Shown: positions 25,824 through 33,968 of the stretch, piece after piece
Position numbering within the stretch: position 1 is the stretch's first letter
How the letters are laid out: every line of letters starts with the position of its first letter
Assembly (NCBI RefSeq): GCF_000253115.1
Contig: NC_014145.1
Location: 1,488,001 to 1,552,000 of the forward strand
Direction: 5' to 3'
Source of the DNA: Thiomonas arsenitoxydans
GTDB taxonomy: Bacteria; Pseudomonadota; Gammaproteobacteria; Burkholderiales; Burkholderiaceae_C
DNA: 64,000 nt
The notes under the pieces: generated by a model
Databases searched by the model: none
The model's input: only the letters and a program-made list of their open reading frames with translations
Told to the model about the DNA's origin: nothing
Made by a program: the position numbers and the translations under genes

Positions 25824-26869
25824 AGCGCACGCCGCAACGCAGCCTGCTGCTGCTGGGCCTGTTCGCGCTGATCTGGGGCGCGGCGCTGGTGGTTGCCGCA
25901 GGTCTTGACGCCGAACCCGCGCTGCTGCTCACCGTCTGGGGCGCGGGGGCGGCTCTGCTCGTGCTGCTGGCGTTCTATCTCGATCTGTCTATTCGTCTGG
26001 ATTTGTTGCAGGTGCAGCAAGTCTTGCGCGAAGCGGTCGCCGCGCCCGATGCGCAGGCGCCGCTCAAATCGTCCCTGGCCGCCTTCTGGCAGCCGTTGAT
26101 CGACGCGGCCTCTGCAGCGCGTCAGCCCGTGGAAGACGCCGCGCGAGAGAAGGCCAAAATCGCCGCGCAAACTGCCGCCCAGCTCGCCGCTCTGCAGTCG
26201 GCGCTCGAAGCCGAGCGGGCGCAAAGCAGCGCCTGGCAGCGGCAGGCGGCTCAAGCGCAGGCCGAACTGGCTCAGCTCAGACAGCAGGCGCAGGACGCGG
26301 CCCGTGCAGTAGCGGCAGCCAAAGCCGAGGCCACTGCGGCGACCTTGCCCGACCCGCGTGAGGCGATCGAGAGCGTCGCGAGGGAACAGCGCGAACAGCA
26401 GCAGGCCGCTTGGGCGGAACTGAGTTCGCTGGCCAGCAGCCTCGCCGCCGAGGTCGAGGCGCAGATCGGCGCGGCTGCCCAGCGCGAGGCGACCGCCCAG
26501 ACGCTCGCCGCCGCCCGCGCCGAAAAACTGGCGCAAGCCGAGGCTGAGCACAAGCACAGCACCGAACAACTCGCGCAAACGGCCGAGGCGCTGGCCCTGC
26601 TGGGGCTGAACCTGCGGTTGCAACTCTCGCATCTGGCTGCCAGCCGGGCCGCTGCCGAATTGCTCGAACAAACCGAAGCCGATCTCGACGCCTTGCTCGG
26701 GGCCATCGTTCAGCCCAGGGCAGAACCCGGCCCGGTGGCGGAGTCAGCCGAGCAGCCCGCGCCAACTGCGGAGCAAGACCCCTCGCCAGCCGACGCCCTG
26801 GCCCCGCTGCTGGAGCGCCTGCATGCCGTTGCGGAGCGGGCGGCGCAGGCCGCGCAAAAAAAATCCTAA
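25820..26869 (+). CDS. Membrane-anchored coiled-coil protein of the Che-like cassette
   Basis: A 349-residue protein with two N-terminal hydrophobic segments (LLLLGLFALIWGAALVVAAG and, after a short turn, LLTVWGAGAALLVLLAFYLD), leaving a long cytoplasmic Ala/Gln/Glu-rich coiled coil from about 60 to 300. Topology resembles a receptor without a periplasmic sensing domain. I do not find the methyl-accepting hairpin motif ([11 protein letters not shown]...GFAVVA), so it is not an ordinary MCP, but its place after a CheW-like gene suggests an analogous role. The start is fixed by a GGGGGAG site and the ATGA overlap with the CheW-like gene. The fliC promoter overlaps its last codon. Confidence 0.7.
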   Translation: MKRTPQRSLLLLGLFALIWGAALVVAAGLDAEPALLLTVWGAGAALLVLLAFYLDLSIRLDLLQVQQVLREAVAAPDAQAPLKSSLAAFWQPLIDAASAARQPVEDAAREKAKIAAQTAAQLAALQSALEAERAQSSAWQRQAAQAQAELAQLRQQAQDAARAVAAAKAEATAATLPDPREAIESVAREQREQQQAAWAELSSLASSLAAEVEAQIGAAAQREATAQTLAAARAEKLAQAEAEHKHSTEQLAQTAEALALLGLNLRLQLSHLAASRAAAELLEQTEADLDALLGAIVQPRAEPGPVAESAEQPAPTAEQDPSPADALAPLLERLHAVAERAAQAAQKKS

Positions 26870-26893
26870 AGCGCTGTTGGAGCGTGCCGTTAA
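26867..26893 (+). promoter_or_regulatory. Sigma-28 promoter for fliC
   Basis: TAAAG (26867-26871), exactly 14 bases, then GCCGTTAA (26886-26893); one base off the enterobacterial consensus. The -35 overlaps the stop codon of the upstream gene. Transcription should begin near 26900, giving a leader of about 64 bases. Confidence 0.9.
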
Positions 26894-26901
26894 GAGGAGT
26901 G

Positions 26902-26956
26902 CGGACAGGGTTGTCCGTATTCGGCACGGATGCCGGATTTCCCCATAGCAAAGGAG
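26902..26956 (+). promoter_or_regulatory. fliC leader with two hairpins and CsrA-site-like GGA loop
   Basis: The leader starts with CGGACA-GGGT-TGTCCG (26902-26917), a 6-bp stem with a 4-base loop. It is followed by CGGCA-CGGA-TGCCG (26922-26935), a 5-bp stem presenting GGA in its loop, the geometry of a high-affinity CsrA site. The Shine-Dalgarno AAGGAG (26951-26956) supplies a further GGA. This resembles the hag leader of B. subtilis, where CsrA bridges an upstream hairpin and the ribosome site. CsrA and FliW are encoded at 3533-4308. Confidence 0.65.
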
Positions 26957-26963
26957 CTCCATC

Positions 26964-28502
26964 ATGGCCATTTCCGGCATCATCAACACCAACGTCAACG
27001 CGCTGAACACCCTCAACGCACTCGGCGGCACGTCCAGCAGCCTCAGCACCTATATTCAGCAGCTGTCCACCGGCAAGCAGATCAACGGGCCTGCGGACAA
27101 CCCGGCGGGCTACGCCATTTCGCAGCGCTTTCAAACCCAGATCAACGGGCTGAACCAGGCCGTGTCCAACGGCAACCAGGCCGTTTCGCTGGTGCAGACC
27201 GCCACCGGCGCGCTGCAAAACGAAACCAACCTGCTGCAACAGATCCGCACCATCGCGGTTCAGTCGGCCAACGGCTCCAACACCGCTTCTGATCGTCAGT
27301 CGCTCCAAGGTGTGGTGTCGCAGTTGCTCGCGCAGGTCTCGACCATTGCCACGCAAACCCAGTTCAACGGTCAGAACATCCTCGACGGCTCCTTCAGCGG
27401 TCAGCAGTTCCAAGTTGGCGCCAATGCCAATCAGGTGATCAACGTATCAATTGCCAACAGTCAAGGAAATTCAATCGGGCTCAACACAGTAGGTAGTGGC
27501 GGCACCGCCAAACTGTTTGACGGCGCCACGAACGGTGATCTGACCAACAACGGCTATGGCGTGGCTTACACCATAGGCGCCACGACTGGCGCGTACCTCG
27601 CAAACACGAACGGAATTGCGATTTCTGGGTCAGTGGGCAGCGCCACAACCGCTGCAACCAATCCAGCAGACTCTGCTTCGATTATCGCTTCCGACATCAA
27701 CAAAATTTCTTCGCAAACCGGTGTCACGGCCACTGCGTCGACGGCGGCGGTCTTTAAAGCGACTGATGGCTCCTACACGTTCAGCCTGCAAACCAGTGGC
27801 GTGGGTGGCGCGGGTACGACGGTCAGCGTGACCGCCAACGTAGCCAATGGCGATTTGTCGGGATTGACCTCGGCCATCAACAACACCACGGCGCAGACCG
27901 GTATTTCGGCCAGTGTTGATAGCAATGGAAACTTGAAGCTGAGCCAAGGCTCTGGCGACAATATTTCGATTACAGGTTTTTCAGGAACAGGCACGTTGCA
28001 GGCGGTCAATGCGAAAGGTGTCGCTCTGGCTGCGTCGAATGCGAATGCGCTTCTTGCAGCTGCCGGTACCCCCGGTTCTGCCACTACCGCACTGATACAA
28101 GGTGCGGTGCAAGTGCAGTCCACATCAGGTTTCAGCCTAGACGCTACTGCCGCAGGGAACATTGGCCTTGCCGCAGTGAGTGGTTTGACAAGTGCATCGA
28201 ACGTCAATGTCTCGACGGTTGAAGGTGCAAACGCCGCACTTGCGGTGATTGACAGCGCCATCAACGCACTTAACCAGCAAGGCGGCGCGCTGGGTGCGAT
28301 CCAGAACCGGATTCAGGCTTCGGTGCAGAACTCGCAGACCACCGCGACCAATCTGCAGGCGGCCCAGTCTGTGGTGCAGGATGCCAACATCGCCCAGGCG
28401 ACCACGCAGTTGTCCAAGTACCAGATCCTGCAGCAAGCGGGCATCTCGACCCTGGCGCAGGCGAACTCGCTTCAACAGAGCTACCTCAAGCTCCTGCCGT
28501 AA
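26964..28502 (+). CDS. fliC: Flagellin FliC
   Basis: The filament subunit, exported by the flagellar apparatus with chaperone FliS. The 512-residue product has conserved D0/D1 ends: SGIINTNVNALNTLNALGGT, QQLSTGKQINGPADNPAGYA and, at the C-terminus, LQAAQSVVQDANIAQATTQL with ISTLAQANSLQQSYLKLLP. The middle third (about bases 27450-28230) is the surface-exposed variable domain and is visibly poorer in G+C than the ends. It is monocistronic: a sigma-28 promoter precedes it and a terminator follows it. A single flagellin gene is seen in this window. Confidence 0.97.
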   Translation: MAISGIINTNVNALNTLNALGGTSSSLSTYIQQLSTGKQINGPADNPAGYAISQRFQTQINGLNQAVSNGNQAVSLVQTATGALQNETNLLQQIRTIAVQSANGSNTASDRQSLQGVVSQLLAQVSTIATQTQFNGQNILDGSFSGQQFQVGANANQVINVSIANSQGNSIGLNTVGSGGTAKLFDGATNGDLTNNGYGVAYTIGATTGAYLANTNGIAISGSVGSATTAATNPADSASIIASDINKISSQTGVTATASTAAVFKATDGSYTFSLQTSGVGGAGTTVSVTANVANGDLSGLTSAINNTTAQTGISASVDSNGNLKLSQGSGDNISITGFSGTGTLQAVNAKGVALAASNANALLAAAGTPGSATTALIQGAVQVQSTSGFSLDATAAGNIGLAAVSGLTSASNVNVSTVEGANAALAVIDSAINALNQQGGALGAIQNRIQASVQNSQTTATNLQAAQSVVQDANIAQATTQLSKYQILQQAGISTLAQANSLQQSYLKLLP

Positions 28503-28531
28503 TCGAGCTTGATCGTTTCTCCAGGGGGTTT

Positions 28532-28564
28532 CCCCGGGCCGCTGCGAGGCGTCCCGGGGGTTTT
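28532..28564 (+). terminator. Rho-independent terminator after fliC
   Basis: CCCCGGG (28532-28538) pairs with CCCGGGG (28553-28559), extended inside by CGC/GCG (28540-28542 and 28549-28551), followed by G and TTTT. It begins 30 bases after the fliC stop. Confidence 0.8.
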
Positions 28565-28617
28565 GCCATCTGCTTCATGCTTTTTGTCTTGGTTTCATTG
28601 GCCTGAATGGAGGCATC

Positions 28618-29049
28618 ATGGACGTTCAAAATGCCGTGAATTTTTCTTCGCCGGGCAAGTTACAGACCGGCGCGCCAACAGCACCAATAGCGTCTGCGCC
28701 AGTTCCGGGTGCGGGGCCAAACTTGACCCAAGCCGCCGCGACTGCAAGCCCTGCGGCCGCAGGGGTTTTGCCGGGTGCAGCACCCAACAGTTTGCCGCCC
28801 GCCACTTTGGCGCAGGCGGCTGACACTTTGCAAAAACAGGTCAGCCAGCAAGCGCCCTCCGTGGCACTGACGGCCGGGCTCGACCCGAATGGCGGTCACC
28901 CTGGTCAGTTGCTGGTGGAGCTGAAAGACAAACAAACCCAGCAGGTATTCGTGCGCTACTACGTGCCCTCGCAGCAGGTGGTGAAGGCCGCGGCGCAGAG
29001 CCCGGACCAGCCGATGTCGCCCGGCAGTCTGTTGCAGGAAAAAGCCTGA
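28618..29049 (+). CDS. flaG: Flagellar protein FlaG
   Basis: FlaG proteins affect filament length and are usually encoded between fliC and fliD, as here. The 143-residue product has an Ala/Pro-rich N-terminus and a C-terminal FlaG-type domain (QLLVELKDKQTQQVFVRYY, then VPSQQVVK). No signal peptide or membrane segment is seen. The start ATG 28618 follows TGGAGG. The biochemical role is not well defined in the family. Confidence 0.85.
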   Translation: MDVQNAVNFSSPGKLQTGAPTAPIASAPVPGAGPNLTQAAATASPAAAGVLPGAAPNSLPPATLAQAADTLQKQVSQQAPSVALTAGLDPNGGHPGQLLVELKDKQTQQVFVRYYVPSQQVVKAAAQSPDQPMSPGSLLQEKA

Positions 29050-29070
29050 CGCGGATCGATTCTTCGGCCC

Positions 29071-29097
29071 TACAGTTCGGCTGGGGTGTGTCGTTAA
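29071..29097 (+). promoter_or_regulatory. Sigma-28 promoter for fliD
   Basis: TACAG (29071-29075), 14 bases, then GTCGTTAA (29090-29097); one mismatch in each element relative to the fliC promoter. The fliD start is 34 bases downstream. Confidence 0.7.
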
Positions 29098-29130
29098 AAC
29101 TCTCAAGCGGTAACGCAATCGGAGCGCAGT

Positions 29131-31095
29131 ATGTCGTCGGTATCCATTTCAGGTCTGGTCAGCGGCATCAACGTGCAGTCGTTGATCACCTCGCTGTCGG
29201 CGGCGTATCAGCAGCCCATCACGCTGCTGCAGAACCAGGAACAGTCGTACCAGTCCACACTGAGCGCCTGGGGTTCGGTGCAGAGCAGCCTGTCCAGCCT
29301 GCAATCGACCGTGGCGGGGCTGCAGAACGTCACCAGTCTGAACAATCGCTCGGTCAGCCTGAGCAACTCCAGCGCGGTGTCGGGTACGGCCAGCTCCAAC
29401 GCGCCTCTGGGCACGTATTCGTTGAGCAATATCGTGCTGGCGCAGACGCAGAGCATCTACTCCGGCGATTTCGCCTCGGCGACCAACACGGCGGTCGGCA
29501 CGGGCACGCTGCAGATTCAGGTGGGCAGCGGCTCGGTCACCAATATCAATATCGACGGCACCAATAACTCGCTCAACGGCATCGCCGCGGCGATCAACCA
29601 GTCGGGAAGCGGGGTGAATGCGGCGGTCATTTACGACGGCACCGGCTACCGACTGACGATGACGGGCAATAACACCGGCGCGGCCAACGCCTTCACCGTG
29701 AGCACCAGCGGCGCTACGGGTTCGCTGGGCAGTTTGAGCTACAGCGCCAGCGCCTCGGGCGGCATGACGGAGAGCCAGACGGCCCGCAACGCCTCGGTGA
29801 GCATCAACGGGCTGGCGGTGACCAGCGCCACCAACACGGTCAGCGGGGCGATTCCGGGGGTGAGCCTGAACCTGCTCGAAGCCAGCGGCTCGACCACCCT
29901 CACCGTGGCGAACGATACCAGCGCCTTCGTGACCTCGGTGCAGAGTTTCGTCACGGCTTTCAACACCTTGATGGGCACGCTCAACCAGCTCACCGCCTAC
30001 ACCCCCGGGTCGAATGGCGCGTCCGGCCAGAGCGGCCCGCTCATCGGCAACGCCGGAATTCAAACCCTGCGCACCCAACTGCTCAACCTCATCAGCGGAC
30101 AGGGCATCGGCACCACGCCGGGCAGCGCCTACACCTCGCTCGGCGCGGTGGGCATCAGCCTTGCGCAAGACGGTACCCTGGCGCTCGACAGCGGCAAACT
30201 CAGCTCTGCGCTGCAGAGCAACTACAACGCCGTGGCCGGTTTGTTCGGCCAGGTCGGCTCGGCCACCAATGCCAATGTGCAGTATGTCGGCGCGGGCAAC
30301 AACACCCAGCCGGGCACTTATGCGGTGAATGTCACCTCTGGCGCCACGCAGGCCAGCGCGACGGCCTCCAACCCCATCGCCAGCGGCGGCATCACCAGTG
30401 CGGAAACGCTGGTCATCGGTTCGGGCGCAACCAGCGTGTCGGTGCAGCTCGCCTCGGGTTCCACCATCGACACCATCGTCGCCACCATCAACGCCACGCT
30501 GAGCCAGCAGGGTTTGAGCGGCATTTCAGCGATCAACAACAACGGCACGCTGGAGTTCCAGTCGGCCGATTACGGCAGTGCGCAGAATTTTTCCGTGGTG
30601 TCCACGCAGCCGGCTTCCGCCGGGAGCACCGGCATCGGCACCACGCTGCTGATGGCCAAGGGCACGGATGTGGTCGGGTCGATCAACGGTCAGACCGGAA
30701 CCGGGGCAGGGCAGCAGCTCACCGTCACGGGGCCGGGTGCGGCATTGGGCCTGCAGGTCAACATCAGCGGTCAGGCCACGGGCAGCCTGGGTTCGGTCAC
30801 GGTCAGCCAGGGCATCTATCAGCAGATGAATGCCATTCTGACCCAGGCGCTCAATACCCAAAGCGGGTTTGTTTCGGCCGCGACCAGCGGGCTGAACAAC
30901 ACCATCAAGGGTATCAATCAGCAGATCACCCAGTTGCAGAACAGCGCGGCCTCACAGACCGCATTGCTGCAGCAGCAGTTCAACGCCATGCAGACGCAAG
31001 TCGCGCAGTTGCAATCGGTGGGGCAATACCTCACCGCGTTCTTCAATCCGCCTGGCAGCAGTTCCAGCTCCAGTTCCAGTTCGACCGGCGGCTGA
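29131..31095 (+). CDS. fliD: Filament cap protein FliD
   Basis: FliD (HAP2) pentamers cap the filament and promote flagellin polymerisation. The 654-residue product starts MSSVSISGLVSGINVQSLIT, the FliD N-terminal signature (normally GLGSGLD), and has the C-terminal coiled coil (GLNNTIKGINQQITQLQNSA). The Ser/Thr/Gly-rich middle (about 100-560) contains an extra segment, making it longer than E. coli FliD (468). It ends in a Ser-rich tail (SSSSSSSSTGG). fliS follows after 24 bases. Confidence 0.95.
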   Translation: MSSVSISGLVSGINVQSLITSLSAAYQQPITLLQNQEQSYQSTLSAWGSVQSSLSSLQSTVAGLQNVTSLNNRSVSLSNSSAVSGTASSNAPLGTYSLSNIVLAQTQSIYSGDFASATNTAVGTGTLQIQVGSGSVTNINIDGTNNSLNGIAAAINQSGSGVNAAVIYDGTGYRLTMTGNNTGAANAFTVSTSGATGSLGSLSYSASASGGMTESQTARNASVSINGLAVTSATNTVSGAIPGVSLNLLEASGSTTLTVANDTSAFVTSVQSFVTAFNTLMGTLNQLTAYTPGSNGASGQSGPLIGNAGIQTLRTQLLNLISGQGIGTTPGSAYTSLGAVGISLAQDGTLALDSGKLSSALQSNYNAVAGLFGQVGSATNANVQYVGAGNNTQPGTYAVNVTSGATQASATASNPIASGGITSAETLVIGSGATSVSVQLASGSTIDTIVATINATLSQQGLSGISAINNNGTLEFQSADYGSAQNFSVVSTQPASAGSTGIGTTLLMAKGTDVVGSINGQTGTGAGQQLTVTGPGAALGLQVNISGQATGSLGSVTVSQGIYQQMNAILTQALNTQSGFVSAATSGLNNTIKGINQQITQLQNSAASQTALLQQQFNAMQTQVAQLQSVGQYLTAFFNPPGSSSSSSSSSTGG

Positions 31096-31119
31096 TCGTC
31101 GCCCCATCAGGAGAGTTTC

Positions 31120-31533
31120 ATGAGTGCAGCCGCTTTTGCCATGCGCGCCTATCGCCAGGTAGAAAATCAGGGCATCGCCGGAGACAAGCTCTACGCCCTC
31201 GGGCTGGACGGCATTCTCGAATACCTGCGGCGGGCAGAGGCCGCGCTGCGCAACCCGGACGGCAAGGATTTGCCGCTCAAGGGGCAATCGCTCGGGCGCG
31301 CTTACCAACTGGTTGAGCACCTGCTGGCCGTGCTGCCTGATGGTACGCAAGAGGGCCCGCAGCTTGCCGAACAGCCGGTGGCCGAACGCCTGGAGCGCAT
31401 TTATACCTACCTGCTGGCCCGTCTGGCGCAGGCCAATATTTTCGACGACCTGCAGGCCATCGAAGACTGCCGCACCGTGGTCACGGCGCTGCGCGACTCC
31501 TGGCATCAGGGCATGGAGCAGGCCGCGGCCTGA
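31120..31533 (+). CDS. fliS: Flagellin chaperone FliS
   Basis: A cytoplasmic helical chaperone that binds the C-terminus of flagellin and prevents premature polymerisation; in B. subtilis it also works with FliW. The 137-residue product contains the FliS start AYRQVENQGIAGDKLYALGL and later GQSLGRAYQLVEHLLAVLPD and LARLAQANIFDDLQAIEDCR. It follows fliD and is probably cotranscribed. Divergence from textbook FliS is moderate; position supports the call. Confidence 0.88.
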   Translation: MSAAAFAMRAYRQVENQGIAGDKLYALGLDGILEYLRRAEAALRNPDGKDLPLKGQSLGRAYQLVEHLLAVLPDGTQEGPQLAEQPVAERLERIYTYLLARLAQANIFDDLQAIEDCRTVVTALRDSWHQGMEQAAA

Positions 31534-31605
31534 GCCGCCTTCCGTGGCGACACGGATTGGCCCGACTATTGCTGCAATGGGACAATGCACGGCAAGGAGA
31601 ACGTC

Positions 31606-32211
31606 ATGTCCCAGTCCAACGAGCCCGCTGATTTCCCGGATTCCCGGTTTTTCGCCAGCCACCCCGACGCGCTGCACGGCGCTGTGGCAGCGGTGCAGCT
31701 CGATGGCGTGTTTCCGCTCGACTGGGTGGAAGAACTCAATCCGCCACAGGCCCGCGCAGAAGTCATGGCGGACAACAACACCCTGCTGCGCGCCCTGCTC
31801 ATGCTCGACGAACCCACTGTGTCGCACGACAGCGAACATGGCCGCGCCGATCCCATCCAAAATCTGGAGCGCCGCGTCGATCTTTTGCTGCTGATGGCCA
31901 GCGCGGCGCTGCGCGGGCTGGGCAATCTGCCGCCGGAGCGGCCCTGTGCGCTGTCTTCGCGCAAGCTGCGCTGGGCCAGCGAGCAGCCGCTCGAAGTCGG
32001 GCGGCGTCTGTGGGCGCGCATCTACCTGCGTCATCGCATTGCCTTGCCGTTGGTGCTTTCCGGCCTGATGACCGAACAACGTCCCGATCGCGGCCAGTTC
32101 TGGCACACCCTGGAGCTCGATCCGCTCGATCAGCAGGTGCAGAACGACCTCGACCGGCTGATCTTCCGTCACCATCGCCGCCAGGTGGCGCGGAAGCGGC
32201 AGGGCGCTTGA
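31606..32211 (+). CDS. PilZ-like protein after fliS
   Basis: A 201-residue cytoplasmic protein; start ATG 31606 follows AAGGAGAACGTC. The body (LRWASEQPLEVGRRLWARIY, then LPLVLSGLM) and the C-terminal DLDRLIFRHHRRQVARKRQG match the look of atypical PilZ-type proteins encoded beside flagellar genes in betaproteobacteria. The canonical RxxxR and D/NxSxxG ligand motifs are not evident, so c-di-GMP binding cannot be claimed. It lies between fliS and motD and is likely part of the same transcript. Confidence 0.55.
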   Translation: MSQSNEPADFPDSRFFASHPDALHGAVAAVQLDGVFPLDWVEELNPPQARAEVMADNNTLLRALLMLDEPTVSHDSEHGRADPIQNLERRVDLLLLMASAALRGLGNLPPERPCALSSRKLRWASEQPLEVGRRLWARIYLRHRIALPLVLSGLMTEQRPDRGQFWHTLELDPLDQQVQNDLDRLIFRHHRRQVARKRQGA

Positions 32212-32250
32212 ACCGCTTTTCTGGCGTAGAGACCTCGAACGAATTGAGTC

Positions 32251-33132
32251 ATGGCCCGTAAAAAAGCCCACGAAGAACACGAAAACCACGAGCGGTGGCT
32301 GGTGTCGTATGCCGACTTCATCACCCTGCTGTTTGCATTTTTCGTGGTGATGTATTCGATCTCCTCGCTCAACGAAGGCAAGTACAAGGTCTTGTCGCAG
32401 ACCATGATCGCCGCCTTCACCGGCCAGCCCACCACGCCCAATCCGGTGCAGGTAGGCCAGCCGTTCAACAGTATGCCCTCGGCCATCGATCTGCCGCCTA
32501 TTCCCAAACAGCAAAAGCCCGAGATCATCGAGCCAGGCCGAGGCGGGCCGGGGGCCAAGGAAGTGCAAAAGACGTTGCAGGGCGTAGCCGAGAAGATTCA
32601 AACGCTGCTGGCCAGCGCCATTCGCAAGGGCGATGTGCGGGTGCGCATGACCCCGCTGGGTGTGGTGATCGACATCCATGACACCGTGTTGTTCGCTTCG
32701 GGTCAGGCGGCGCTCACCCCGCAGGCGCAAGACCTACTCAACCAGATCGCCGGGGTGCTGCAGGGGGTGGCCTACCCGATTCAGGTCAACGGTTTTACCG
32801 ATGACCGGCCGATCAACACCCCACAGTTCGGCTCGAACTGGGCGCTGTCGTCGGCGCGGGCAGTGTCGGTGGTGGAAATGTTCATCGAGCAGGGGGTGAA
32901 ACCCGAACAGCTTGTCGCTGCGGGGTATGGTCAATATCATCCGGTCGAATCCAACGACACCGCCAAAGGTCGCGCGGCCAACCGCCGTGTGAGCGTGGTG
33001 ATCGTGTCTCCCCTCAGCAATGCGACCGTGACCGATACGCCTCTTAACCCTGCTGAAACGCGTGACGCGTCGCCCGTTGTGTCGCCTGTTACGCAGTCCG
33101 TCACGCCGCCCAGCCCCGGAACGCACTCTTGA
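32251..33132 (+). CDS. motD: Flagellar stator protein MotD/MotB
   Basis: Stator subunit that anchors the proton channel to peptidoglycan. The 293-residue product has a single N-terminal membrane segment (YADFITLLFAFFVVMYSIS) whose Asp22 corresponds to the proton-carrying Asp32 of E. coli MotB. Its C-terminal OmpA-like domain binds peptidoglycan (TVLFASGQAALTPQAQDLLN, then GSNWALSSARAVSVVEMFIE and GRAANRRVSVVI). No motA/motC lies next to it in this window, so its MotA-type partner must be elsewhere. The short periplasmic linker and lone location fit MotD better than MotB; the name is an inference. Its stop overlaps the next gene. Confidence 0.9.
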   Translation: MARKKAHEEHENHERWLVSYADFITLLFAFFVVMYSISSLNEGKYKVLSQTMIAAFTGQPTTPNPVQVGQPFNSMPSAIDLPPIPKQQKPEIIEPGRGGPGAKEVQKTLQGVAEKIQTLLASAIRKGDVRVRMTPLGVVIDIHDTVLFASGQAALTPQAQDLLNQIAGVLQGVAYPIQVNGFTDDRPINTPQFGSNWALSSARAVSVVEMFIEQGVKPEQLVAAGYGQYHPVESNDTAKGRAANRRVSVVIVSPLSNATVTDTPLNPAETRDASPVVSPVTQSVTPPSPGTHS

Positions 33133-33932
33133 ACGACGATCTCCAACCCCTGAAAAACCGACTGCGCTGGCTCAATCGCAGCATTCTGGTACTCGGCGTT
33201 CTCATCTTGCTGGGCCTCATCGTCTGGGCGGTGGTCGGCCTGCGCAAGCCCACGCCAGGCACCGAGAGTACGGTCATTCATCCCGCTTCCAGCGCTTCCA
33301 ATAGGGCGGCGCGGGCGGCTTCCGCGGTGGCGGCAGCCGCGCCCAAGCCCGCGATGAGCACGGCGCAGCAGGAACGGGCCGCGGCCGCCGCGATGGACGC
33401 GCTGTCTGCGGCCAGCGCGCCAAAGACGGCTGCGGAGACGGCGTCTCAGGCCGCTGGGGTAACATCCGCCGCAGCGCCAGCGGAAGTCGCTTCGGCACCG
33501 ACCCCGGCGCCAACCGCCGTTGTCGAGACTGCGAGTTCAGCGGTCACTGCCGCAGCCCCGAGCAAACCTGTCGTCAAGCCCGTTGCGAAGCCTAAGCCTG
33601 AGCAACACAAGCCCGCGGTTCACGCCCGTACCGAGCCCGCGCGTGCTGCGGCGACCCCAGCGAAGCCGAAGCGCGTTGGGGCGGTGGGGGTTTGCCACGC
33701 GGCGGGTTGGTATGTGCAGGTGGGCGCTTTTGGCAAGCAGCAGAGCATTGACCGTCTTGCCAGCAAGCTGCACCGCGCGGGCTACACCCAGGTTTGCGTG
33801 GCCGCACAGCAAGTGCGCGGGCTGCATCTGTTCTACGTCGGCCCCTATAGAAATGCAGCATCGGCGCGTGATGCAAAAGCCCCGTTGCACAAGCTCACCG
33901 GGGTGGAAGGCATTTTGCGCAAGCTAGGTTGA
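33129..33932 (+). CDS. SPOR-domain membrane protein
   Basis: A 267-residue protein with one N-terminal membrane segment (SILVLGVLILLGLIVWAVVG), a long Ala/Pro/Lys-rich periplasmic linker (about 45-185) and a C-terminal SPOR domain (AGWYVQVGAFGKQQSIDRLA and HLFYVGPYRNAASARDAKA). SPOR domains bind peptidoglycan lacking stem peptides. The start is TTG 33129, overlapping the motD stop as TTGA. Its coupling to the stator gene suggests a role at the motor-cell-wall interface or at the pole, but a general envelope role is equally possible. Confidence 0.85.
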   Translation: MNDDLQPLKNRLRWLNRSILVLGVLILLGLIVWAVVGLRKPTPGTESTVIHPASSASNRAARAASAVAAAAPKPAMSTAQQERAAAAAMDALSAASAPKTAAETASQAAGVTSAAAPAEVASAPTPAPTAVVETASSAVTAAAPSKPVVKPVAKPKPEQHKPAVHARTEPARAAATPAKPKRVGAVGVCHAAGWYVQVGAFGKQQSIDRLASKLHRAGYTQVCVAAQQVRGLHLFYVGPYRNAASARDAKAPLHKLTGVEGILRKLG

Positions 33933-33968
33933 TGCACCCCTCATTCGCGGGGCTGCGAGAATGTCGCC

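Noticed and set aside
30952..32730. 592-codon minus-strand ORF across fliD, fliS and motD
   Set aside because: It crosses four well-supported genes on the opposite strand and has no recognisable motifs.
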